Counted from the stretch's first letter, positions 14,991 through 25,125 are shown. The stretch: DNA of 64,000 nt from Pseudomonas sp. M30-35 (GCF_002163625.1 NZ_CP020892.1:4340001-4404000); one strand, 5' to 3'. The notes: generated by a model not told the origin, from the letters alone. Numbers and translations are program-made.

Positions 14991-16221
14991 AAGCGAAAAT
15001 CGAACGGTCGTTGTGATCGGTGCTGGCCCGGCAGGCGCAATCGCCAGCGCGCTGCTCAAGCGCAATGGTCACGATGTTTTAGTGCTCGAGCGCCAGTGTT
15101 TTCCGCGCTTCTCGATTGGTGAGAGCTTGCTCTCGCACTGCCTCGACTTTATCGAAGAAGCAGGCATGCTCGATGCAATCCAGAACGCAGGTTTCCAAGT
15201 CAAACATGGTGCCGCATTTGCTTGGGGCGAGCGCTATACAGACATCGATTTTCGCGATGGATTTACCGTCGGAAAAGGTTCGACCTTTCAAGTCGAGCGT
15301 GCCCAATTTGACAAGATTCTCGCTGATGAAGCCGAGCGCCAAGGCGTCGAAATTCGCTATGAAGAGCAAGTCGTGGCTGGCGACTTTGAGGCGAGTCATC
15401 CGCAGTTGCGAGTCAAACGCTTAAAGGATGGCGAAGAGTATTTAATCAACTGCAACTTCGTACTTGATGCCAGCGGTTATGGCCGTGTACTCCCGCGATT
15501 GCTCGACCTCGAGTTGCCATCGACCTTCCCTGTGCGCAAAGCATTGTTTAGCCATATTGAAGATCGTATCGACAGCCCCGCCTTCAACCGTGAGCGCATC
15601 CTTATCACCACGCACCCGCAGCTGCGGGATATCTGGTACTGGACCATTCCCTTCAGCAATGGCCGCAGCTCGGTTGGCGTGGTCGCTGACGCCAAACGCT
15701 TCGAGGGCCTCAGTGATGACCCGACTATTTGCCTGCGTGAGCTAATAAAACAAGCGCCCTCGCTGGACACTGTCTTGGCAAATGCCGTCTGGGATACTCC
15801 GGCAAGCCCGCTCGCCGGGTACTCGGCCAACGTCAAGCGCCTACATGGCCCTGGCTACGCGTTGCTGGGTAATGCAGCAGAGTTTCTCGACCCGGTATTT
15901 TCCTCAGGCGTGACCATTGCCATGCGCTCTGCGAGCATGGCTGCCAACGTGCTGCATCGCCAGCTGAGCGGTGAACAGGTTGATTGGCAGAGCCAGTTTG
16001 CCGAGCCGTTAAAGCGTGGAGTCGACACCTTCCGCGCCTATGTTGAAGGCTGGTATGACGGCACTTTTCAAGATGTCATCTACTTCGAAAAGGCGGCTCC
16101 ACACATCCGCCGCATGATCAGTTCGATCCTTGCGGGCTACGCCTGGGACCAAACCAACCCCTACGTTGCCGAGCCCAAACGCCGCCTGAGCGTACTCGCC
16201 CAATTATGCTCGCCAACCTGA
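14977..16221 (+). CDS. FAD-dependent halogenase-like oxidoreductase
   Basis: A 414-residue flavoprotein. The dinucleotide motif [12 protein letters not shown] is at 14-24. FPRFSIGES at 42-50 resembles the F-x-P-x-S-x-G segment of flavin halogenases. Lys76 in GFQVKHGAAFAWG sits where phenolic halogenases carry the catalytic lysine, and WYWTIP at 220-225 fits the WxWxIP motif that separates halogenases from monooxygenases. It may therefore chlorinate or brominate the aryl head group; xanthomonadins are brominated aryl polyenes. A geranylgeranyl-reductase-like oxidoreductase is the alternative. The start is GTG, overlapping the exporter stop. No flavin reductase is encoded nearby. Confidence 0.75.
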   Translation: MKPVESENRTVVVIGAGPAGAIASALLKRNGHDVLVLERQCFPRFSIGESLLSHCLDFIEEAGMLDAIQNAGFQVKHGAAFAWGERYTDIDFRDGFTVGKGSTFQVERAQFDKILADEAERQGVEIRYEEQVVAGDFEASHPQLRVKRLKDGEEYLINCNFVLDASGYGRVLPRLLDLELPSTFPVRKALFSHIEDRIDSPAFNRERILITTHPQLRDIWYWTIPFSNGRSSVGVVADAKRFEGLSDDPTICLRELIKQAPSLDTVLANAVWDTPASPLAGYSANVKRLHGPGYALLGNAAEFLDPVFSSGVTIAMRSASMAANVLHRQLSGEQVDWQSQFAEPLKRGVDTFRAYVEGWYDGTFQDVIYFEKAAPHIRRMISSILAGYAWDQTNPYVAEPKRRLSVLAQLCSPT

Positions 16222-16232
16222 CAAGGACCATG

Positions 16233-16958
16233 ATGAACCCTGCCGCTGACACGTATGTCGAAGAAACCAAGTTTGGTTTCTGGTTTCTCCAAAGCCATGT
16301 TTGGCAGCACCACGTTTTGCGTGTCGCTATCAATGATCTCAAGTCTCTGGCTGGCTCGGCTCTACCGACAGCGCCAGTGCTGCTGGATGCAGGTTGCGGC
16401 CAAGGCAAGTCATTCAAACTCTTGCAGCAAGCCTTTGCCCCGAGCCGATTGATTGGCCTGGACGCTGATCGCCGCAGTTTGCAGTGCTCGCAAGCGCAAG
16501 CCAGCGATGCCGGTCTTGACGTGCAATTGCTCAGCAGCGACTGCGCGGCGATACAACTGGCGGATGCCAGCGTCGATATTGTGTTTTGCCATCAGACGTT
16601 CCATCACTTGGTTGAGCAAGATCAGGCCTTGGCGGAGTTCTACCGAGTGCTCAAACCGGGCGGTCTGTTGCTGTTTGCCGAATCAACCCGTTTCTATATC
16701 GACACCTGGGTTATCCGTTGGTTATTTCGACACCCCATGCACGTGCAAAAAACTGCAGAGCAATACCTGCACATGCTGCATAAGCAAGGTTTCGAGTTTT
16801 CTCCAGGGCAGATTTCATACCCCTATTTATGGTGGAGCCGGGCGAAAGATTTCGGCCTTCTGGAACGCTTGCGCCTGCGTAAACCCAAGCCCGTTGGCGA
16901 ACGCGACGAAACTTTAGTCAACGTCGTGGCGCGCAAGCCTGTGCAGGTACATTGTTGA
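16233..16958 (+). CDS. Class I SAM-dependent methyltransferase of the pigment cluster
   Basis: A 241-residue methyltransferase. Motif I is VLLDAGCGQGKS, motif II LIGLDADRRS, and FCHQTFHHL then YRVLKPGGLLLFAES follow in the order of the Methyltransf_11 family. Just after the flavoprotein gene, it is a candidate O-methylase for the aryl hydroxyl; methylated aryl polyenes are known. Three in-frame ATGs occur (16206, 16230, 16233); I take 16233 because AAGGA lies 5 bases before it, whereas 16206 has no ribosome site. With the last ATG there is no overlap with the flavoprotein. Confidence 0.8.
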   Translation: MNPAADTYVEETKFGFWFLQSHVWQHHVLRVAINDLKSLAGSALPTAPVLLDAGCGQGKSFKLLQQAFAPSRLIGLDADRRSLQCSQAQASDAGLDVQLLSSDCAAIQLADASVDIVFCHQTFHHLVEQDQALAEFYRVLKPGGLLLFAESTRFYIDTWVIRWLFRHPMHVQKTAEQYLHMLHKQGFEFSPGQISYPYLWWSRAKDFGLLERLRLRKPKPVGERDETLVNVVARKPVQVHC

Positions 16959-17497
16959 TGAGCGCCAAGTTGATGAGCCGCAGCCTGATAGTACGCAGCC
17001 TGATACTCGGCCTGTGCCTGCTGCTTGGGGCTTGCGCAGCGCGTACGCCAGTGCCGCCAGTGCCGCTGGTAACGCCACAGCTGCAAAGCCAATTACCGCT
17101 AACCCTACAGATACAGCGCCAAGCTGAAGCTAGCGAGGAAGTTTGGCTGTTGGTCATTCAGGCGCAAGGTTCGACATTACGCTGGTCATTGTTTGATCCA
17201 ATGGGCACGCCACTGGCACGCCAGCAACTGGTCGCGGGCACCTGGCATGACGAAGGCTTATTACCGCCCAACCCAGCCGCTCGCGAACTGTTCGCCGCCT
17301 TGTTATTTGCGCTCAGTACGACCTCCAGCATTGCGCAAAACTATCCTGCACAGAGTTGGCAAATCATCAGCGACACGCAACGAACGCTGAGCCCGAACTG
17401 GCGAATCGACTACAGTAAACCGCTTGACTTCACCCTTGAGGCGGGCGGCCTGACGCGTTATCACGTCACTCAGATTGTCTCGCGTGAGAACCCATGA
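16958..17497 (+). CDS. apeN: DUF3261 outer-membrane lipoprotein (ApeN-type)
   Basis: A 179-residue lipoprotein. A signal sequence ends in the lipobox LLGAC (Cys near residue 24), followed by Ala-Ala at +2/+3, which does not signal retention in the inner membrane. The body reads like a LolB-type receptor (TLRWSLFDPMGTPLARQQL). It is the presumed outer-membrane end of the carrier chain with the LolA-like protein and the MMPL exporter. The start codon overlaps the methyltransferase stop (TGATG); an upstream TTG is ignored. The function is inferred from the conserved gene set. Confidence 0.85.
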   Translation: MSAKLMSRSLIVRSLILGLCLLLGACAARTPVPPVPLVTPQLQSQLPLTLQIQRQAEASEEVWLLVIQAQGSTLRWSLFDPMGTPLARQQLVAGTWHDEGLLPPNPAARELFAALLFALSTTSSIAQNYPAQSWQIISDTQRTLSPNWRIDYSKPLDFTLEAGGLTRYHVTQIVSRENP

Positions 17498-18696
17498 TGC
17501 CCAGTTACTTGAACCATCTAGGAGTCGTTTGCGCACTCGGTGCGGATACCCAAACAGTCGCCAAAGCCCTGTTCAGTGGCGACACCTCAGGAATGCGCAA
17601 ACAAGCTGGTTGGGGCAGTGAACGACAACTGACCCTTGGCGTAGTCACCAGCCAACTGCCACCGATGCCCGCTGCGATGGAGGCTGCGCACAGTCGCAAT
17701 AATCAGCTGTTGCTGGCCGCTGCGCTGCAAATCGAGCCACACATCCGCGAGGCAATCGAGCAGTTTGGCCGTCATCGAGTGGCGGTGGTGATTGGCACCA
17801 GCACCTCGGGAATTGATGAGGCAACACAAGGTATTGGCTTGCATCACGCGCAGGGTACTCTGCCCGCCGACTACTCATACGCGCAGCAAGAGATCTCGGC
17901 ACCTGCAGTTTTTTTAAGCGACTGGCTCGGCCTCTGCGGCCCGGCCTACTGTATCTCCACTGCATGCACCTCAAGTGCTCGCGCACTGCTTAGCGCCCAT
18001 CGTCTGCTTCAGCAAGGTGCCTGCGATGTCGTGCTCTGCGGCGGCGCCGACAGTCTTTGTGGGCTGACTCTAAATGGTTTCAGTTCACTGGAAGCAGTCA
18101 GCGAAGAACGCTGCCAGCCGTTTTCACGCAACCGTCAGGGAATCAACATCGGCGAAGGCGCGGCGTTGTTTCTGATGTCTCGGCAACCCAACGTCGAGCA
18201 AGCTGAATCGATTGCCCTGCTCGGTGGCGGTGCATCCTCGGATGCCCATCACATTTCCGCTCCGGAACCTAACGGCCAAGGGGCACAACAAGCGATGCGT
18301 ACCGCCCTGCAGGCCGCCAGACTTGAGGCCAGCGAAATCGATTACCTGAACCTGCATGGCACCGCGACGCGACATAACGACGCTATGGAGTCGCTGGCGG
18401 TTCAGGCATTGTTCCCGCAAGGTATCTGCTGCTCATCGAGCAAGGCTCTCAGCGGCCATACGCTTGGCGCAGCAGGGGCGCTGGAGGCGGCTTTTTGCTG
18501 GCTGACCCTGAGCCAACACAACCTGAATAAATTGGCGCCGCCGCATATTTGGGATGGCGCGGCCGACCCGCAACTGCCGCCCATCAAACTTGCCGCACCT
18601 GGTACCCAGTTCGATACTGCGCCGCGCTATGCCATGAGCAACTCATTTGCCTTTGGTGGCAGTAACGTCAGTCTAATATTAGGAGTCGTGCCATGA
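17494..18696 (+). CDS. apeO: Aryl polyene beta-ketoacyl-ACP synthase (ApeO-type)
   Basis: A 400-residue FabF-type ketosynthase with an intact triad: Cys158 in CISTACTSSARA, His288 in LNLHGTATRH, His322 in ALSGHTLGAAGALEA. It is the catalytic half of the KS:CLF pair and extends the aryl chain with malonyl units. Divergence from housekeeping FabF is seen in the short insert region around 100-140 and in the pre-Cys stretch. Two adjacent ATGs (17494, 17497) are possible; the first overlaps the lipoprotein stop. Confidence 0.9.
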   Translation: MMPSYLNHLGVVCALGADTQTVAKALFSGDTSGMRKQAGWGSERQLTLGVVTSQLPPMPAAMEAAHSRNNQLLLAAALQIEPHIREAIEQFGRHRVAVVIGTSTSGIDEATQGIGLHHAQGTLPADYSYAQQEISAPAVFLSDWLGLCGPAYCISTACTSSARALLSAHRLLQQGACDVVLCGGADSLCGLTLNGFSSLEAVSEERCQPFSRNRQGINIGEGAALFLMSRQPNVEQAESIALLGGGASSDAHHISAPEPNGQGAQQAMRTALQAARLEASEIDYLNLHGTATRHNDAMESLAVQALFPQGICCSSSKALSGHTLGAAGALEAAFCWLTLSQHNLNKLAPPHIWDGAADPQLPPIKLAAPGTQFDTAPRYAMSNSFAFGGSNVSLILGVVP

Positions 18697-19160
18697 GCCT
18701 TTTTCCATTGGCCGAGTTAGTGCCTCATTCTGGCGATATGGTGCTGCTTGATGAGGTCGTACGTTATGGCGTCGATGAGGTTGAGACCCGTGTGCAGGTA
18801 AAAGCCGATGGCTTGTTCAATCAGGAAGATGGCAGCTTACCCGCCTGGTTAGGTGTTGAGTTGATGGCACAGAGCATTGCCGCCTTTGCCGGCTGCCATG
18901 CACGCGAAGCGGGCAAACCCATAGCACTGGGTTTTTTGCTCGGCACGCGTAAGTTCGAGTGCAATGTTGAGTCCTTCCCGTTAGGCGCAGAACTGCATAT
19001 CAAAGCGCTGCGCTCACTGCAGGATGACAACGGCATGGCGGTTTTCGAGTGTCATCTGACCGGACCGGACATTCATGCAACCGCGCGGCTCAATGTATTC
19101 CAGCCACCTAACGCAGCCCAGTTTTTAGAAGAATCCGGCGAGGCCGAAAAACATGTCTGA
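18693..19160 (+). CDS. apeP: Aryl polyene hotdog dehydratase (ApeP-type)
   Basis: A 155-residue hotdog protein of the 3-hydroxyacyl-ACP dehydratase group found in APE clusters. The N-terminal VPHSGDMVLLDEV holds the catalytic His12; WLGVELMAQSIAAFAGCHA is the central helix with Glu, and GFLLGTRKFEC the strand after it. In Xenorhabdus ApeP pairs with ApeI to make an active dehydratase heterodimer; here its partner would be the C-terminal domain of the ligase fusion. The start overlaps the KS stop by 4 bases, and the stop runs 8 bases into the reductase gene. Confidence 0.88.
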   Translation: MSLFPLAELVPHSGDMVLLDEVVRYGVDEVETRVQVKADGLFNQEDGSLPAWLGVELMAQSIAAFAGCHAREAGKPIALGFLLGTRKFECNVESFPLGAELHIKALRSLQDDNGMAVFECHLTGPDIHATARLNVFQPPNAAQFLEESGEAEKHV

Positions 19161-19881
19161 CCCTATATTAGTAACCGGTTCCAGCCGCGGTATTGGCCGT
19201 GCCATTGCCTTACGTCTGGCCCGCGCGGGGCATGATCTGGTTTTGCATTGCCGCGCCCGACGTGAAGATGCGCAAGCGGTGCAAACCGAAATTGCCGCGC
19301 TGGGGCAAAGTGCCCGGATCATTCAGTTTGATGTTGCCGACCGCACCGCGTGCCGCGAGCAACTGGAGGCAGACATAGAGCAACACGGCGCCTATTACGG
19401 CGTGGTATGTAATGCCGGCCTCACCCGTGATGGCGCCTTCCCGGCTCTGAGCGAGGATGATTGGGACCAAGTATTGCGCACCAACCTGGATGGTTTTTAT
19501 AACGTTCTACACCCTCTGACCATGCCAATGATTCGACGCCGTAAACCCGGCCGGATTGTTTGCATCACCTCGGTTTCCGGGATGATCGGCAACCGCGGCC
19601 AGGTCAATTACAGTGCGTCCAAAGCAGGAATTATTGGTGCCGCCAAGGCCCTTGCCATTGAGCTTGGCAAACGCAAGATCACGGTTAACTGCGTAGCCCC
19701 CGGCCTGATCGATACCGACATGCTTGACGAGCATGTACCGGTAGATGAGTTACTCAAGATGATCCCGGCGCAACGCCTCGGCACACCCGACGAGGTGGCG
19801 GGCGCTGTAAATTTTCTGATGTCAGATGAAGCCGCCTACATCACCCTCCAAGTCCTGGCGGTCAACGGAGGGCTGTGTTGA
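19153..19881 (+). CDS. apeQ: 3-ketoacyl-ACP reductase, FabG-like (ApeQ-type)
   Basis: A 242-residue short-chain dehydrogenase that reduces the 3-keto group after each extension. The NADPH motif TGSSRGIG is at 8-15, CNAGL at 86-90, and the catalytic Ser140, Tyr153 and Lys157 lie in ITSVSGMIGNRGQVNYSASK. The C-terminal VNGG of FabG proteins is present. It differs from housekeeping FabG at the cofactor loop (HCRARRED). It is flanked by the dehydratase and second ketosynthase and overlaps both. Confidence 0.92.
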   Translation: MSDPILVTGSSRGIGRAIALRLARAGHDLVLHCRARREDAQAVQTEIAALGQSARIIQFDVADRTACREQLEADIEQHGAYYGVVCNAGLTRDGAFPALSEDDWDQVLRTNLDGFYNVLHPLTMPMIRRRKPGRIVCITSVSGMIGNRGQVNYSASKAGIIGAAKALAIELGKRKITVNCVAPGLIDTDMLDEHVPVDELLKMIPAQRLGTPDEVAGAVNFLMSDEAAYITLQVLAVNGGLC

Positions 19882-21131
19882 TGACCACGACTAAACAGGT
19901 CGCCATTAAGCGGGTCGTAGTCACAGGCATGGCGGGTGTCACCTCGCTGGGTGATGACTGGGCCAGCATCGAGGCCAACTTTCGCGCCAGCCGCAGTGGC
20001 ATTCGGCGCATGGATGAATGGGACACCTATACCGAGCTTAATACGCGTCTAGGCGGGCCAATAGATAACTTCACCACTCCAAAACATTGGACGCGTAAGC
20101 AGCTACGCAGCATGGGGCGCGTGTCCAAACTTGCGGTGTATGCTGCGGAGCGAGCACTTGATGACGCCGGTTTACTAGGCGACCTAAGCATTCAGGATGG
20201 CCGCATGGGCGTTGCCTGTGGCTCATCAACCGGCAGCACCGAAGAAATCAAAGCCTTCGGCAATATGCTCCTCAACTCGGTGGCCGATGGGCTTAACGCC
20301 AACTCATACATTCGCATGATGCCGCATACTACGGCGGCGAACATCAGCATCTTTTTCGGCCTCAAGGGCCGTTTGATTCCAACCTCAAGTGCCTGCACCA
20401 GCGGTAGCCAGGGTATCGGTTATGCCTATGAGGCGATCAAGTTCGGACGCTTGCCAATGATGCTCGCAGGCGGTGCCGAAGAGCTTTGCCCGACCGAGGC
20501 GATGGTCTTTGATGCGTTGTATGCCACCAGCCTGCAAAACGACGCACCGCAAAGCTCACCGCGCCCATACGACGTATCTCGCGATGGCTTGGTCATCGGT
20601 GAAGGTGCCGGGATATTGGTTCTTGAAGAGCTTGAGCATGCCCTCGCGCGTGGGGCGCGGATTCATGCAGAGATTGTTGGCTTCGGTTGCAATGCTGATG
20701 GCCTGCACATTACCAAACCGGAACAAACCACCATGCGCCAAGCCATGCAGTTGGCTTTGGATGATGCAGGACTGGAGCCGCAAGCGATTGGCTATGTGAA
20801 TGGCCATGGCACTGCAACCGAGCAAGGCGACATCGCAGAAACATTGGCCACCAGCAGCCTGTTTGGCGAGCAAATGCCGATCAGCTCACAGAAAAGTTTC
20901 TTCGGCCACACCCTTGGTGCTTGCGGCGCTCTGGAGTCGTGGTTCAGCATCGAAATGATGAATCGCGACCAGTACGTGCCAACCCTGAACCTCAACCAAG
21001 TGGATCCACGTTGTGGCCCACTTGATTATCTGCGCGGGGAGTTCCGGCAGATGAGCAACGATCATGTGATGAATAACAACTTCGCTTTTGGCGGGGTGAA
21101 TACCTCGCTGATATTTTGTCGTTACACCTGA
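19881..21131 (+). CDS. apeR: Second aryl polyene ketosynthase (ApeR-type)
   Basis: A 416-residue FabF-type ketosynthase with a full triad: Cys172 in PTSSACTSGSQG, His309 in VNGHGTATEQGD, His343 in SFFGHTLGACGA. APE clusters carry two active ketosynthases; this one is thought to act in initiation or an early elongation step with a partner set different from ApeO/ApeC. Earlier in-frame GTG and TTG codons exist, but the ATG at 19881 has GGAGG 9 bases before it and overlaps the reductase stop (TGATG). It is the last biosynthetic gene of the cluster. Confidence 0.9.
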   Translation: MTTTKQVAIKRVVVTGMAGVTSLGDDWASIEANFRASRSGIRRMDEWDTYTELNTRLGGPIDNFTTPKHWTRKQLRSMGRVSKLAVYAAERALDDAGLLGDLSIQDGRMGVACGSSTGSTEEIKAFGNMLLNSVADGLNANSYIRMMPHTTAANISIFFGLKGRLIPTSSACTSGSQGIGYAYEAIKFGRLPMMLAGGAEELCPTEAMVFDALYATSLQNDAPQSSPRPYDVSRDGLVIGEGAGILVLEELEHALARGARIHAEIVGFGCNADGLHITKPEQTTMRQAMQLALDDAGLEPQAIGYVNGHGTATEQGDIAETLATSSLFGEQMPISSQKSFFGHTLGACGALESWFSIEMMNRDQYVPTLNLNQVDPRCGPLDYLRGEFRQMSNDHVMNNNFAFGGVNTSLIFCRYT

Positions 21132-21161
21132 CACTCACTAAAAAATAAGCGTTTAAAACCA

Positions 21162-21965
21162 ATGACCATAACTCATCGATTCTTGCAAATAGCGGCCGTT
21201 GCAATGCTGCTCGGGGGCTGTACCAGCAAACCGATCTACAATGCGCAGGAAAACTTCTCTAGTAATATGGGGATCAGTGAAAACCAGATGCAGCGGGCTA
21301 TTGTCACGGCGCTACATGACCGGCAATGGAAGATCCAGTCTGTTAAACCTGGTCAAATCGAAGCCGAGATCACCGTACGCGGCAGGCATCATGCTGAAGT
21401 TGATATCCCATACTCACCGACATCATTTGAGATCCGTTACCGCAGCAGCTGGGGCCTTGACTACAAGAACGGTGAGATTCACGGCAACTACAACCGCTGG
21501 GTTAATCGGCTACGCGATAATGTGCTCAAAGAGCTGAGCATTGATCCAAACATTGAAGCGTTGAATAACCTAGGCGCGGTAAAGCGGGATGTCGAAAGCC
21601 CCAGCTATTTTGCCTTCCAGGAAGGTGTGGAGCGAGCCACTCAAGCAGGGTTGCTGGACGGCAGCATACAATTCTATTTGAGCGGCCAACCGGTGCCAGG
21701 AAGTGCACACCACATTCGAACAGTCACCAGCAGCCGGAAAACCAATGGTGCCAACAAGTCTGATAAAGACGCTTGCATTTGGGCGTTGCAATCAGCACTT
21801 GTGGCCTTACAAAGTGCAGCAAAAAAAGCCGGTGCCAACGCTGTCATAGATATCGCCAGTATTGACCAGCGCAGCCTGTATAAAGATGCGAATAACTACC
21901 AATGCAATGCTGGAACCTTCATGGCCAGCGTTGCATTGCGCGGTGAACTTGTAACCCTCAAATAA
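21162..21965 (+). CDS. Two-domain lipoprotein of unknown function
   Basis: A 267-residue lipoprotein: signal peptide with lipobox LLGGC (Cys near residue 20). Residues about 35-125 form a small domain (AIVTALHDRQWKIQSVKPGQ ... HGNYNRWVNRLRDNVLKEL) often seen alone in short lipoproteins. Residues about 150-267 hold a second domain with GSIQFYLSGQPVP, CIWALQSALVALQSAAKKAG, ANAVIDI and YQCNAGTFMASVALRGELV; similar proteins are mislabelled excinuclease ATPase subunits in databases, as I recall. It lies 30 bases after apeR on the same strand and may be cotranscribed, but it is not part of the usual APE set. Function unknown. Confidence 0.7.
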   Translation: MTITHRFLQIAAVAMLLGGCTSKPIYNAQENFSSNMGISENQMQRAIVTALHDRQWKIQSVKPGQIEAEITVRGRHHAEVDIPYSPTSFEIRYRSSWGLDYKNGEIHGNYNRWVNRLRDNVLKELSIDPNIEALNNLGAVKRDVESPSYFAFQEGVERATQAGLLDGSIQFYLSGQPVPGSAHHIRTVTSSRKTNGANKSDKDACIWALQSALVALQSAAKKAGANAVIDIASIDQRSLYKDANNYQCNAGTFMASVALRGELVTLK

Positions 21966-22073
21966 AGGCAAAACCGGCCCTGCTAAACAACACCTCAGTG
22001 TTTTCGTAAGGCGGCTTTTGGGTTCGATCCATGGACAACATGGCTTGGCATATTCATGAGCCCTACGATCGGT

Positions 22074-22194
22074 AAGGTCGGTGATGCTTTTTCACCCACC
22101 AATAACGGCGGTGAAGGTTAGGCCTACTTACACAAGGTTGAGTATTGTGCTGTTTCAACCATGGTGGGCAAGCTTCGCATTGCCACACCCTACG
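22074..22194. repeat. Intergenic hairpin repeat, copy 1
   Basis: The 420-base gap between the lipoprotein gene and hemE holds two hairpins that recur after hslU. GGTGA-TGCTTTT-TCACC is at 22080-22096. GGTG-GGCAA-GCTTCGCA-TTGCC-A-CACC is at 22163-22189. The second differs from its partner copy at 50441-50467 by a base pair changed on both sides (GGCAA/TTGCC versus GACAA/TTGTC). No reading frame is apparent here. Confidence 0.6.
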
Positions 22195-22282
22195 TGGAGT
22201 GGCTCAATTTTTTCATCCGCCAATGCTAGCGGCAGTAATCACTGCTACTCACTTTGAGCCCTGGCTCCCGTGATTTAAATGC

Positions 22283-22310
22283 AAAAACGCCCGATGCGAT
22301 GCATCGGGCG
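22283..22310 (-). terminator. Intrinsic terminator downstream of hemE
   Basis: A perfect 10-base stem CGCCCGATGC with loop GAT, at 22288-22310, is followed on the minus strand by a run of five T (22283-22287). It stands 75 bases after the hemE stop. Confidence 0.82.
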
Positions 22311-22386
22311 CTTGGGCCGATCAAGTGTAAACCTACGCTAGGTTAGACACTTTTAAGCTTCAACTTTGCAGGCCTATGACAGCCCA

Positions 22387-23454
22387 TTATCCGTGATACT
22401 GCGCCGACAACTCGTGCACCGCTTCGAGGAAAGCGCCTGCGTGGGCAGGGTCCACTTCAGGGGTGATGCCATGGCCCAGGTTGAAGATGTGGCCTGTACC
22501 GTTGCCGTAGCTGGCGAGAATACGCGCAACTTCTTTACGAATAGCCTCTGGCTTGGCGTATAGCACGGTCGGGTCCATGTTGCCCTGTAGCGCAACCTGA
22601 TTACCCACGCGCTTACGCGCCTCACCAATATCGCAGCTCCAATCCAGGCCCAGCGCATCAGCGCCAGTCGCAGCCATCGACTCAAGCCACAGACCGCCAT
22701 TTTTGGTGAACAAGATAACCGGGACTTTACGACCTTCGTGCTCACGGATCAGACCACTGACGATCTTCTGCATGTAGGCCAGCGAGAACTCCTGATACGC
22801 CGCAGACGACAGGTTACCGCCCCAGGTATCAAAGATCTGTACCGCCTGAGCGCCCGCAAGTATCTGGCCATTAAGGTAAGCGGTGACTGACTGCGCCAGT
22901 TTATCCAGCAAGTTGTGCATCGCCTGCGGATTGTCATAAAGCATGGCTTTGGACTTGCGGAAATCCTTCGAGGAGCCACCTTCAACCATGTAGGTGGCCA
23001 GTGTCCACGGGCTGCCCGAGAAACCAATCAGTGGCACGCGACCATTAAGCTCGCGGCGGATGGTGCGTACGGCATCCATCACGTAGCCGAGGTCTTTCTC
23101 GGGGTCAGTCACCTGCAGGGCATCAACATCGGCAGCTGAACTAATGACTTTCTTGAAGCGCGGGCCTTCGCCAGTTTCAAAGTACAAGCCCTGCCCCATC
23201 GCGTGCGGGATAGTCAGAATGTCAGAGAACAGAATGGCAGCGTCGAGCTGTGGATAACGATCCAATGGCTGCAGGGTGACTTCACAGGCGAACTCTGGAT
23301 TCATCATCAGGCTCATGAAATCGCCCGCCTTAGCGCGGCTCGCCCGGTATTCCGGCAAGTAGCGGCCAGCCTGACGCATCATCCACACGGGGGTGACATC
23401 AACAGGCTGCTTGAGCAGGGCGCGCAGGAAACGGTCGTTTTTCAAGGCAGTCAT
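22387..23454 (-). CDS. hemE: Uroporphyrinogen decarboxylase (HemE)
   Basis: A 355-residue cytoplasmic enzyme of haem biosynthesis that converts uroporphyrinogen III to coproporphyrinogen III. The two UroD signatures are visible: [16 protein letters not shown] near residue 23 with the substrate-binding Arg residues, and [18 protein letters not shown] in the middle. The catalytic Asp lies in [17 protein letters not shown] two codons upstream would add Met-Asn; I take the ATG giving MTALKND, as in P. aeruginosa. It is a single gene with its own terminator and no overlap. Confidence 0.97.
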   Translation of the reverse strand: MTALKNDRFLRALLKQPVDVTPVWMMRQAGRYLPEYRASRAKAGDFMSLMMNPEFACEVTLQPLDRYPQLDAAILFSDILTIPHAMGQGLYFETGEGPRFKKVISSAADVDALQVTDPEKDLGYVMDAVRTIRRELNGRVPLIGFSGSPWTLATYMVEGGSSKDFRKSKAMLYDNPQAMHNLLDKLAQSVTAYLNGQILAGAQAVQIFDTWGGNLSSAAYQEFSLAYMQKIVSGLIREHEGRKVPVILFTKNGGLWLESMAATGADALGLDWSCDIGEARKRVGNQVALQGNMDPTVLYAKPEAIRKEVARILASYGNGTGHIFNLGHGITPEVDPAHAGAFLEAVHELSAQYHG

Positions 23455-23577
23455 GTTCACAATTCTCTGTAATTCATAGAGTTTTTCTGTGTTAACAGTC
23501 TACGGGCGTGTCATGCACTACAGGCCGTAGTCGTCATCACATTAAAAAAGTGCGGGTATTTTCGCAGACCGCAATGC

Positions 23578-23605
23578 AAAAGGCACGGCGAGTGCCGTGC
23601 CTTTT
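23578..23605. terminator. Intrinsic terminator downstream of gltD
   Basis: A 12-base stem (AAAAGGCACGGC / GCCGTGCCTTTT) with loop GAGT. T runs occur on both strands; it stands about 70 bases after gltD and would also stop plus-strand transcripts entering hemE antisense. Confidence 0.88.
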
Positions 23606-23676
23606 ATCTATCGTGACGATTTGCCGCGCTCAATCAAGGCTTTCTACGGGCCTTTTAAAGCGTGATAACCGCGTCA

Positions 23677-25125
<1,449 letters not shown>

